64,000 nucleotides of DNA from Clostridia bacterium. Its GTDB lineage: Bacteria > Bacillota > Clostridia > Lachnospirales > Lachnospiraceae. Below the pieces are notes generated by a model, which did not search any database, was not told the DNA's origin, and saw nothing but the letters and a program-made list of their open reading frames with translations. Where the stretch lies: contig CAJTDE010000018.1 in the NCBI GenBank assembly GCA_910574835.1, positions 24,020-88,019 on the forward strand. Direction: 5' to 3'. This document shows positions 57,809 to 64,000 of this stretch, one piece after another (position 1 is the stretch's first letter; each line of letters opens with the position of its first letter). Both the position numbers and the translations under genes were made by a program.

Positions 57809-58543
57809 ATGAGAGTAAGATTTTTGGGAAGTGCAGAAGTTTATGATTTGGCGGTAACGATTCCCAAACCTGGTCTGGTTCGTCTGGAAGGCGGGATACC
57901 AGAAGAAAAACTGACAACAGGCTTTGAACTACTCACGGCCAAGGGAAGTGTATACGGCGATTACAGGGCTTATAACACTATTTATCAGCGATTGGAAGAT
58001 GGCAGTGTTATCTTGTCTAATGATGGCAGCGTATATGTTCCGTCTGAGCCTGTGAAGCCTGAACCGGCGCCGGAACCAGAGCCGCCGACACTGGAGGAGG
58101 TGAAAGTAGAAAAGCGGCAGGAAATTAGTACTGCGTGTGAACAGACTATCTATTCCGGTATCATGGTAGAAATGCCGGCGGGTTTTGAGCATTTTAGTTT
58201 GACCGAAAAGGATCAACTCAATTTGTTTGGTAAGCAAGTACAACTTGCATCCGGAGCAGAGCGGTTGGAGTACCACCAAGACGGCCATCCGTGCCGGTAT
58301 TATACGGCGGAAGAGATGCAGGTGATCATTGCGGCAGCTACGGAGCATGTTTCCTATCATACAACCTATTGCAATAGCCTTAATATGTGGGTTGCAGGGG
58401 CAGAAACTATGAAGGAATTAGAAGGTATTTTTTATGGTGCGGAGGTACCGGAGGAGTACCAAAGTGAGGTGCTGAAGGATTATCTGGCTAAAATTATGGA
58501 AGAACCAAGGGAGGAGGTGGAAGAGAATGAGACAGTATCTTAA
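57809..58543 (+). CDS. tail fibre-associated protein with DUF4376-like domain
   Basis: 244 residues from ATG 57809 (AAAGGAGAAAAGTA upstream). N-terminal beta domain, Pro/Glu linker (EPVKPEPAPEPEPPTLEEVK), then a DUF4376-like helical part: KRQEISTACEQTIYSGIMVE ... HFSLTEKDQLNLFGK. Such proteins follow fibre genes and may be fibre chaperones or tips. It lies outside the invertible block. Confidence 0.7.
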   Translation: MRVRFLGSAEVYDLAVTIPKPGLVRLEGGIPEEKLTTGFELLTAKGSVYGDYRAYNTIYQRLEDGSVILSNDGSVYVPSEPVKPEPAPEPEPPTLEEVKVEKRQEISTACEQTIYSGIMVEMPAGFEHFSLTEKDQLNLFGKQVQLASGAERLEYHQDGHPCRYYTAEEMQVIIAAATEHVSYHTTYCNSLNMWVAGAETMKELEGIFYGAEVPEEYQSEVLKDYLAKIMEEPREEVEENETVS

Positions 58544-58958
58544 ATGCTTGCTTCTGTGCGGCATCGGAGGCCTCTTATATATTGGTTTGGAATTTGTTTG
58601 GAGAGGCTATAGCCATTGGACGATGTTTGTTCTGGGAGGCATTTGTTTTGTGCTTATTGGGGCAGTCAACGAGGTAATACCTTGGTGTATGCAGCTCTGG
58701 AAGCAAATATTTATTGGCGTGCTTATCATCACTGGCTCGGAATTTTTGGTAGGGTGTATTGTAAACCTGTGGCTAGGCTGGAATGTGTGGGACTATAGCG
58801 GCCTTCCGGGAAATATTCTGGGACAGATTTGTATTCTATACATATTGTTGTGGCTCCCGGTGGCTTTGGCAGCAATTGTGTTGGATGATTGGTTACGCTA
58901 TTGGATGTTTGGAGAAGAACGGCCATATTATTGTCTGATTAAACATAGGAGGGAGTAA
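58527..58958 (+). CDS. multi-TM membrane protein in lysis cassette
   Basis: 143 residues with four hydrophobic helices (about 5-24, 31-48, 60-83, 95-125). WSHWTMFVLGG-like and PWCMQLWKQIFIGVLIITGSE segments recall the 'putative ABC-transporter type IV' family common before phage holins in Lachnospiraceae. Overlaps the preceding gene by 17 bases. Possible lysis regulator. Confidence 0.65.
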   Translation: MRQYLKCLLLCGIGGLLYIGLEFVWRGYSHWTMFVLGGICFVLIGAVNEVIPWCMQLWKQIFIGVLIITGSEFLVGCIVNLWLGWNVWDYSGLPGNILGQICILYILLWLPVALAAIVLDDWLRYWMFGEERPYYCLIKHRRE

Positions 58959-58961
58959 AAG

Positions 58962-59273
58962 TTGGATTTTGGAACATTGATTTTGGCTATGAGTATCCCG
59001 TCTGGGATCACCGGATTTTGTTTCTGGCTTTTGGAGAGGAAACTCGACAGGAATGAAAAGCGAAGAAAGGAGCAGGAAGAGATTCGAGAAGAACAGGAAT
59101 TTCTTATGGTAAAAGGGATTGGCGCTGCTATTGCTCTTGGGGAAGCTTCGGCCATTGCATTAAAGAATGGTCATACAAACGGAGAAACAGAGGCAGCTCT
59201 GGCATATGCAAGAGAAGTCAAACATGAGCAGAAAGATTTTCTGACGAGACGGGGAATTGAAGCAATTTATTAA
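58962..59273 (+). CDS. small one-TM protein in lysis cassette
   Basis: 103 residues, TTG start with AGGAGGGAGTAAAAG upstream. One N-terminal membrane helix (LILAMSIPSGITGFCFWLLE), a charged coiled stretch (RKLDRNEKRRKEQEEIREEQ) and an Ala-rich C-terminus. Resembles holin-associated membrane proteins with a cytoplasmic tail. Confidence 0.65.
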   Translation: MDFGTLILAMSIPSGITGFCFWLLERKLDRNEKRRKEQEEIREEQEFLMVKGIGAAIALGEASAIALKNGHTNGETEAALAYAREVKHEQKDFLTRRGIEAIY

Positions 59274-59288
59274 AGGGAGGACTTTAGT

Positions 59289-59612
59289 ATGAACATGGAA
59301 ATTTTAATGCAGTATGTAACCTATGCACTTATGGCAATTGGTATGTTGGCTTTTGCAGTAGCAGTTATTGTGCAGGTGATCAAGGAACTGTCCTGGTTTA
59401 AGGATATTCAGACAAATGCAGTTGCTTTGGTGGTGTCGCTGATTCTCTGTTTGTTGGCCGTAGCTATTATCTGCCAGCTGCTCAAAATTACGGTTATCTG
59501 GTATTACTGGGTTGCGGCTGTTGTTGCGGCCTTTATTGTATATCTGGTGGCAACCGGAGGCTGGGAACGTGTGGCGGAGATGTGGCAGCGGACAAAGTAT
59601 AATAGCAAATAA
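59289..59612 (+). CDS. phage holin
   Basis: 107 residues with three membrane helices (about 8-30, 43-64, 70-90) and a basic C-terminus (KYNSK). AAAGGGAGGACTTTAGT precedes the ATG. Size and place directly before the endolysin match Clostridial holins, which form the pore at the set time of lysis. Confidence 0.78.
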   Translation: MNMEILMQYVTYALMAIGMLAFAVAVIVQVIKELSWFKDIQTNAVALVVSLILCLLAVAIICQLLKITVIWYYWVAAVVAAFIVYLVATGGWERVAEMWQRTKYNSK

Positions 59613-59659
59613 TTACGGAGAGCTGAAAGGCTCCCAGTTTTTGGAAAGGAGAAAATCAT

Positions 59660-60526
59660 ATGGTTAAAAAAGTAATTGATGTATCAAGCTATCAGGGAGT
59701 GATCAACTGGGTTAAAGTGAAAGCTTCTGGGATTCAGGGGGCAATCCTTAAGGTGATTCGTAAAGACTTGAATCCGGACAAGCAGTTTGAAAACAACTGG
59801 AAGGGATGCCAAGCGGCCAGTGTACCGATTATCGGAGTATACAACTATTCCTATGCAACTACAGTAGCCAAGGCCAAAGCAGATGCGAAAAAGGTGTTGT
59901 CTATCTTGGCTGGCCGTAAGGTTAAGGTCTGGCTGGATGTGGAGGACACCTGTCAGAAAGGATTGGGCATCAAACTAATACACATCATTCAGGCATACCA
60001 GGAAGTAATAGAAGGCGCTGGGCTGGAATTTGGCGTATATACGGGCCTATCCTTTTATAACAGCTACATAAAGCCGTGGGCCGGTTATCTGACCTGCAGG
60101 TTTTGGATTGCCAGGTACAGGAATCCGGTTATAGCAAATCAACCGATTATCAAACATACTCTGGAAGGCTGGCAATTTAGCGGCGAAGGGCGAGTATCTG
60201 GAATCGCCGGAAATGTGGATATGAACCTTTGGTATGGTGAAATTATGAGCACGCCGGAAGTGCAGCAGGAGAATCCGTATGAGCCACCGGAAAGGCTCCT
60301 GAAACTTAAGCCTATCCGGATGCGCGGTGATGACGTGGGCTGGACACAGTATCATTTGATCCGCCTTGGATTCTTGCCTCCTAAGAACAAGAAGGGCAAG
60401 AGCAATATTGACAAAATATTTGGCTTTGATACGGCAGCGGCGGTGAAGAAGGCACAGGCGCATTATGGCATTGTTGTAGATAGTATTGTTGGAGCTATGA
60501 CAGTCTATGTGCTTCGTTACAATTAA
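59660..60526 (+). CDS. endolysin: GH25 muramidase with peptidoglycan-binding domain
   Basis: 288 residues. GH25 features: VIDVSSYQGVINW at residues 5-17, and the catalytic acid pair in VKVWLDVEDTC (about 91-101). The C-terminal ~75 residues form a PG_binding_1-like domain (KPIRMRGDDVGWTQYHLIRL ... GFDTAAAVKKAQAHYG). It cuts the glycan strand between N-acetylmuramic acid and N-acetylglucosamine. No signal peptide, so export depends on the holin. Confidence 0.93.
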   Translation: MVKKVIDVSSYQGVINWVKVKASGIQGAILKVIRKDLNPDKQFENNWKGCQAASVPIIGVYNYSYATTVAKAKADAKKVLSILAGRKVKVWLDVEDTCQKGLGIKLIHIIQAYQEVIEGAGLEFGVYTGLSFYNSYIKPWAGYLTCRFWIARYRNPVIANQPIIKHTLEGWQFSGEGRVSGIAGNVDMNLWYGEIMSTPEVQQENPYEPPERLLKLKPIRMRGDDVGWTQYHLIRLGFLPPKNKKGKSNIDKIFGFDTAAAVKKAQAHYGIVVDSIVGAMTVYVLRYN

Positions 60527-60532
60527 TTATTA

Positions 60533-60558
60533 CCCCTGGAGCAATCCAGGGGCTTTTT
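60533..60558 (+). terminator. terminator of the late operon
   Basis: Perfect stem CCCCTGGA-GCAA-TCCAGGGG followed by CTTTTTAAA, six bases after the endolysin stop. Confidence 0.9.
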
Positions 60559-60964
60559 AAAATATAATTTTCTGTATCCCACTGGAGTGGTTAATTGTGC
60601 CTGCAATATCCCCTTGCGTCCATAATACATTCAGCCTTAGTATTACCAAATGCAACAGTATTTTCCCAGCTGTCCCTTGCTACCCATTCCATAACCATGC
60701 CATTTCTGTTTACGTGATTATTATATGGATTATAATTTTCAATCTTTCCAAATTTTCAATCTGTGATTTTCATTTGTTAGTCTCCAATCTCTGATAATTT
60801 CATGCTACAGCCACCAGACATTCAGCACCTATCTTGCGAGAACGAATCTGTCCGTTCTGCTGGCTTTTGAGCATGGCAGTGATGAGCTTTTTTGTCTTAC
60901 TTGGGGTATCTCCATGATCTTGCTTTTATAGCCGTAATTCCAAATCAGAACATCACCTATCTTT

Positions 60965-61414
60965 GGAGAAAGCATGCCTTGTCGAGAGTTAGAGTAGCAA
61001 CAACGGGCCAAACGACTGGCAGAACTGAAGAATAGCCAGAAAGTAATCCGAGTGGCCATGATGGGACCAGTAGAACAGATTTTCAAAGAATGGGCCGGCT
61101 CTTACCGGAGTGTTATTACAGAAAGCCTGTCTTATCCATACCAGGGAGACAGATCCAAATGTTACCGGTTGGTCAGGGCTGAGAGCTATGAGCGCCTGGA
61201 CCAAAAGAAGCCATGCCGCTTAAAGCAGCGGGTGGAAACGGTAAGGAGCATCAACAAATTCTTCATCATTGAGTCCGGCAAAGCCCTGAAGTCCTTATAC
61301 GAAACAGTCATCCGGGAAATGAAGATAGCATACCAGATAGAGCCCCAAACCAGCAGATATATTTTTTTGAAAATTTTTAAAATGTCTGGTAAAAATGTAA
61401 TAATATGTTATTAA
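60965..61414 (+). pseudogene. decayed gene of unknown family
   Basis: Protein-like sequence continues across a TAG at 60995-60997; the downstream open part (GTG 61052 to 61414) encodes 120 residues, YRSVITESLSYPYQGDRSKC then a Lys/Arg-rich helix. No ribosome site precedes the GTG. Remnant of an accessory gene lost from this end of the prophage. Confidence 0.45.
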
Positions 61415-61510
61415 GGCAAAACAGGAGCAGAACTGCAAAAGCTTCCAAATACATTTTTAGAAGACATCTTGTAGAAATACAGGGTATTTTTATAAATTTA
61501 CAAAAAGGAG

Positions 61511-61539
61511 TTGACAAATTAACCAATATGTGGTTAAAT
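61511..61539 (+). promoter_or_regulatory. promoter and operator of the XRE/ImmA pair
   Basis: TTGACA (61511-61516), 17-base spacer, TTAAAT (61534-61539). TTAACCA (61519-61525) and TGGTTAA (61531-61537) form a dyad over the spacer and -10, and a further GGTTAA lies at about 61554. Autorepression by the XRE protein is likely. Confidence 0.72.
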
Positions 61540-61588
61540 AATAAAAACAAAGAGGTTAATCGTTAGTGATTTAGGAAGGAAGAGTGAA

Positions 61589-61942
61589 ATGGGAAATAGC
61601 AAATTAAGCAGGTTTGGCATTTTTTGCAGGAAATTGAGGCTCGAAAATCGTGAGTTACTATACGATATGGCAAATAGTATGGGAGTTTCTTCAGCTTTTT
61701 TGTCTAAGGTTGAGAATGGAAATGGGAAACCGCCTGCAGAATGGCGCGAAAAGCTAATATCGTTGTATAATTTGGATGCTGAGCAGATAGAGGAGTTGGA
61801 CGCTTCTCTTTATGAAGCAAATAATCGAAAGAGTATTGATATTAGTGGATTTTCGGAAGAGGATAAGGCATACATGTGGTCATTTGCCAGGAAACTTGAT
61901 ACATTGGATCGAGAAAAGTTAAAACAATTTTTAGAGGAATAG
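61589..61942 (+). CDS. XRE-family regulator (partner of ImmA-like protease)
   Basis: 117 residues, ATG with AGGAAGGAAGAGTGAA upstream. The helix-turn-helix lies in FCRKLRLENRELLYDMANSM then GVSSAFLSKVENGNGKPP (about 11-48). The C-terminal half is short and helical, without an S24 domain. It lies 15 bases before an ImmA/IrrE gene. In ICEBs1-type switches such a pair (ImmR/ImmA) replaces LexA-like self-cleavage. It is independent of the CI-like repressor at the other end. Confidence 0.85.
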   Translation: MGNSKLSRFGIFCRKLRLENRELLYDMANSMGVSSAFLSKVENGNGKPPAEWREKLISLYNLDAEQIEELDASLYEANNRKSIDISGFSEEDKAYMWSFARKLDTLDREKLKQFLEE

Positions 61943-61957
61943 AGAGGTGGGGAACAA

Positions 61958-62470
61958 ATGAATATTTCTGCTCCTGGACTATCCAGAGTTAAGATAAGAG
62001 CATTGACCAGATATGTTCGCAAAATTAGCGGTTATGAAAATCAAGTATATTTTCCGATTGTGCAGTTTATTGAATTGATTTTAGGAGATCCAGAGAATCC
62101 GAATTTCAATTATGAAATAATGGAGCCGTGGGAGATGGAAGATATGTATGGCAGCACTAATACTAATACGAATACAATGAAGATTCGTAAGGACGTATAT
62201 GAACGCGCGGTTGAGGGAGTTCCGAGAGACAGGTTTACTCTATGTCATGAACTAGGGCATTATTTATTGCATAGACCACAAGTGATGGCTTATGCAAGGG
62301 GCAAGGTGCCAAGATACTGTGATCCGGAATGGCAGGCCAATACTTTTGCAGGGGAGCTTCTGGCACCATATGATATTGTAAAAGGCTTAAGCGCTGAACA
62401 AATTGCAATGAAATGTGGGATGTCAATGCAGGCGGCAGAAATACAATTTAAAGAATATCAAAAGTGCTGA
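61958..62470 (+). CDS. ImmA/IrrE-family metallopeptidase
   Basis: 170 residues. The zinc motif is FTLCHELGHYLLH (about residues 90-102; HExxH), with the downstream Glu in WQANTFAGELLAPYD (about 125-139). Such proteases cut a partner XRE repressor on a signal such as DNA damage. It may control genes close to attR, for example an excision factor. Confidence 0.9.
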   Translation: MNISAPGLSRVKIRALTRYVRKISGYENQVYFPIVQFIELILGDPENPNFNYEIMEPWEMEDMYGSTNTNTNTMKIRKDVYERAVEGVPRDRFTLCHELGHYLLHRPQVMAYARGKVPRYCDPEWQANTFAGELLAPYDIVKGLSAEQIAMKCGMSMQAAEIQFKEYQKC

Positions 62471-62636
62471 TGTAAAGGGGAAATCCTTAACATAGAAAAA
62501 ACCAAGCACACAAGGTACTTGGTTAGTAGCCGAAAGTGTTGCCACAATCAACTGGTTATAATAATTTCTGAACAATCTTATTATAGCATTGGGGCTTCCT
62601 TTTGGCAAGTAAAATTTGCGAAAGGAGGGCGGTACT
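62471..62636. other. short gap with hairpin
   Basis: AACCAAG (about 62501-62507) pairs with CTTGGTT (about 62518-62524) near the start. TATAAT-like and TTGCCA boxes occur around 62536-62562. No gene. Confidence 0.4.
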
Positions 62637-62759
62637 ATGTACATTTTTCGTGCAAGCATCACCACCAAGGATGGCACTAAGATTTATGCCAAGGCTTACG
62701 GTAAGAGAGCTTTTAGGATCTGGATTGGTCCAGGACCAGAGCCGGGGAAGAGTAACTAG
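62637..62759 (+). CDS. 40-residue basic protein next to attR
   Basis: ATG with AAAGGAGGG seven bases upstream, so translation is likely. Sequence MYIFRASITTKDGTKIYAKA followed by YGKRAFRIWIGPGPEPGKSN: three predicted strands with many basic residues. Very similar short proteins occur near integrases of Clostridial prophages (from memory). Candidate DNA-binding or recombination-directionality factor. Confidence 0.6.
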   Translation: MYIFRASITTKDGTKIYAKAYGKRAFRIWIGPGPEPGKSN

Positions 62760-62823
62760 TTAACCTAAGAGGCGCTTTTACCAGTTGGAGTGTCTCTGCT
62801 TTTATGAAAGGCAGGGCAGTAAT

Positions 62824-62943
62824 ATGGCCAAAACAAAGTCCAGTACAAGAGGTGTACAGAATAAAAAGATTGTACCAGTTAAAAGCTATACAAGGAAGGA
62901 TGGTACAAGAGTAGGTGGACATAGAAGGTCTACACCTAATTAA
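62824..62943 (+). CDS. 39-residue basic protein next to attR
   Basis: ATG 62824 preceded by AGGCAGGGCAGTAAT. KIVPVKSYTRKDGTRVGGHR resembles the common 'V-x-x-Y-T-R-K-D-G-T-x-V-x-x-H-x-R' motif of small bacterial and phage proteins. More than a quarter Lys/Arg. Followed by a hairpin AAAGCATCC...GGATGCTTT (62953-62983), a terminator. Confidence 0.6.
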   Translation: MAKTKSSTRGVQNKKIVPVKSYTRKDGTRVGGHRRSTPN

Positions 62944-62952
62944 GTTAATTTT

Positions 62953-62983
62953 AGAAAGCATCCTGTGTAATTGCGGGATGCTT
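62953..62983 (+). terminator. terminator at the right end of the prophage
   Basis: AAAGCATCC and GGATGCTTT form a perfect 9-bp stem around a short loop, followed by CTTATATTT. It ends the transcript about 85 bases before the attR core. Confidence 0.75.
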
Positions 62984-63055
62984 TCTTATATTTAAATTTC
63001 TTATAGATTCTATAGACAATAAATTCCACATGAATTTGACCAGCAAAATAAAGAT

Positions 63056-63081
63056 TATAACTTTTTACAATACGGAGGACC
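63056..63081. other. attR: right attachment junction
   Basis: Phage arm TATAACTTTTTACA (63056-63069) runs into the core ACAATACGGAGGACC (63067-63081), after which cotJC continues. Counterpart of attL. Confidence 0.92.
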
Positions 63082-63568
63082 TAACGGCGAACTTGGAGCG
63101 TCCATGCGCTATCTGTCACAGCGGTATACCATGCCTTATAAAGAGTGCATGGCTTTGCTTACGGACATCGGCACGGAGGAGTTGGGACATTTTGAGATGA
63201 TCGCCACGATTGTGCATCAGCTTACCAGAAATATGACTATGGAGGAATTGAAAGCCTCCGGTTTTGATGCTTATTATGTGGATCATACATTGGGACTGTG
63301 GCCCCAAGCCGCTTCCGGAACGCCTTTTTCAGCGGCGATGTTCCAGTCAGTGGGAGATCCCATTACAGATTTGACGGAGGATATGGCAGCAGAAGAAAAA
63401 GCCCGCACCACCTACGACAATATTCTGCGTCTGTCAGTAGACTCCCCGGACGTAACCGACGCCATCCGCTTCCTTCGTGCCAGAGAAGTTGTGCACTTCC
63501 AGCGCTTTGGTGAAGCAAACCGGGAAGATTGCAGTAAATCAGAACATACGGAATCCCATCACGGATAA
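63067..63568 (+). pseudogene. cotJC: 3' part of split cotJC
   Basis: From 63082 the frame gives NGELGASMRYLSQRYTMPYK, then LLTDIGTEELGHFEMIATIV (Mn-catalase-type EExxH) ... AAEEKARTTYDNILRL ... FLRAREVVHFQRFGEANRED. That is 161 codons of CotJC, including both Glu/His metal-ligand clusters. Without the 5' part at 12552 it lacks a start; an internal ATG at 63104 has no ribosome site. Together 193 residues, against 189 in Bacillus subtilis. Confidence 0.93.
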
Positions 63569-63711
63569 CCATGATTATGATAAAGAACAAGTTTTATTTG
63601 TATAAAATCTTTATCAGCACACAAACAAAACCATTGAAATAGAATGCTTGACTTAATAAATAAGTACAACGAAAAAAGTTCCTGGTAAAAATACAAATAG
63701 TTTATATTAAC
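63569..63711. other. host intergenic DNA
   Basis: About 140 bases after cotJC, AT-rich, no feature I can support. Confidence 0.5.
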
Positions 63712-63882
63712 CGATTTAAACTAGCTATTGCAGCCTGCTGTTCCTTAAACTGCATATCAATTTTGTCGCCATTTGAATATTTTACTACAATTTCATACCT
63801 ATATAACGAATCTTTAGTAAATGTAATCACATCTTCTTCTCCAAGAATATAGGCACAGGCATCTTGAATATTATAAAATATG
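63712..63882 (-). pseudogene. fragment linked to an IS66-type element
   Basis: A minus-strand frame of about 57 codons without a start reads NIQDACAYILGEEDVITFTK then DSLYRYEIVVKYSNGDKIDM ... SLNRLI. It lies directly after the end of the IS66-like transposase gene and may be an accessory IS66 frame or a truncated host gene. Confidence 0.4.
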
Positions 63883-63902
63883 GTAACTGTTCAGGACACC
63901 CA

Positions 63903-64000
63903 TTATCCAAAGATGAAATCTGGATTTCCTGAAATTGCATTTTTGATTGCTTCATAAGCATTGTAACCCTGTTTGTGTGCGGTACCGATATAAGACATGA
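63903..64000 (-). mobile_element. 3' end of an IS66-family transposase gene
   Basis: The last ~32 codons are inside the window: SYIGTAHKQGYNAYEAIKNA then ISGNPDFIFG and TAA. This tail is the hallmark C-terminal element of IS66 transposases (TnpC). The rest lies beyond the window. Confidence 0.7.

Larger units (their letters stand above)
60559..61588. other. about 1 kb with gene remnants
   Basis: No intact gene is convincing before 61589. From about 60965 to 61414 a plus-strand frame (with one in-frame TAG at 60995-60997) reads SMPCRELE*QQRAKRLAELK ... MMGPVEQIFKEWAGSYRSVI ... KALKSLYETVIREMKIAYQI, with charged helical character. It looks like a decayed gene. I do not recognise the family. 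Confidence 0.5.
12632..63081. mobile_element. complete myovirus-like prophage inserted in cotJC
   Basis: Bounded by the 15-bp direct repeats at 12632-12646 and 63067-63081; the excised circle would be 50,435 bp. Contents in order: serine recombinase, cargo, repressor/Cro switch, early and modification genes, TubRZ, replication, HicAB, Panacea pair, terminase to baseplate, invertible tail fibre cassettes, lysis genes, XRE/ImmA pair. A sheath, tube and contractile-type baseplate place it with myoviruses. No structural gene is visibly broken, so it may be able to form particles. Confidence 0.95.

Noticed and set aside
60597..60794. 65-codon plus-strand frame after the endolysin terminator
   Set aside because: No ribosome site, odd composition and no neighbours; chance frame in a decayed interval.
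63104..63568. Independent shortened CotJC starting at ATG 63104
   Set aside because: No ribosome site; the frame begins mid-domain and is the continuation of the 5' part at 12552.

Overview
The window comes from a spore-forming Clostridia chromosome, most likely a Lachnospiraceae-type gut Firmicute. The evidence is the cotJ spore-coat operon, AGGAGG-type ribosome sites, a moderate G+C host background and many relatives of Clostridial phage families. Most of it (about 12.63-63.08 kb) is one apparently complete, myovirus-like prophage.

Left flank (1-12.63 kb, host): a GLUG/LysM protein, a zeta-like kinase with a 59-residue partner, a membrane protein with a Sel1-repeat protein, an AAA/DUF4143 ATPase, an MBL-fold hydrolase, a MarR regulator, a TauE/SafE permease and a coiled-coil protein. 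Two kinds of non-coding repeat lie among them: a 206-bp inverted repeat and a 116-bp element (one copy plus three in tandem). The flank ends in cotJA-cotJB-cotJC. cotJB carries a Pro/Gln/Cys repeat extension, and a mother-cell-sigma-like promoter precedes cotJA.

Prime result: cotJC is split. Codons 1-32 lie at 12552-12646 and the remainder at 63082-63568. Both junctions carry the 15-bp core ACAATACGGAGGACC. Precise removal of 50,435 bp rebuilds a 193-codon CotJC in frame. A large serine recombinase sits against the left junction, and the inferred attP has perfect 14-bp inverted arms. This is the architecture of sporulation-excised elements such as skin (sigK) and SPbeta (spsM).

Prophage layout: recombinase; a two-gene cargo (unknown protein plus four-TM protein) between two hairpin repeats; a 31-residue hydrophobic peptide; a CI-like repressor with divergent promoters and a Cro-like gene. 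An early region follows with four tail-to-tail overlapping gene pairs that share leader sequences, and a tRNA-like gene. Next come a PP-loop/radical-SAM/Dam/C5-methyltransferase cluster, a TubR-TubZ partition pair, a DUF4373 replication protein, an ArpU-like activator, HicAB, a Panacea-type pair with DnaA boxes, and a short tyrosine recombinase. The late genes run terminase, portal, ClpP-like protease/scaffold, capsid, neck, sheath, tube, frameshifted chaperone, tape measure, baseplate and fibre.

The tail-fibre region (54.0-57.7 kb) is an invertible cassette system. Four copies of TAAGTGTGAA, two in each orientation, each open an alternative fibre C-terminus, and a tyrosine recombinase lies between them. 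Lysis genes follow (holin-like membrane proteins, GH25 endolysin), then a decayed gene, an XRE/ImmA pair, two tiny proteins beside attR, the cotJC 3' part and the end of an IS66-type transposase.
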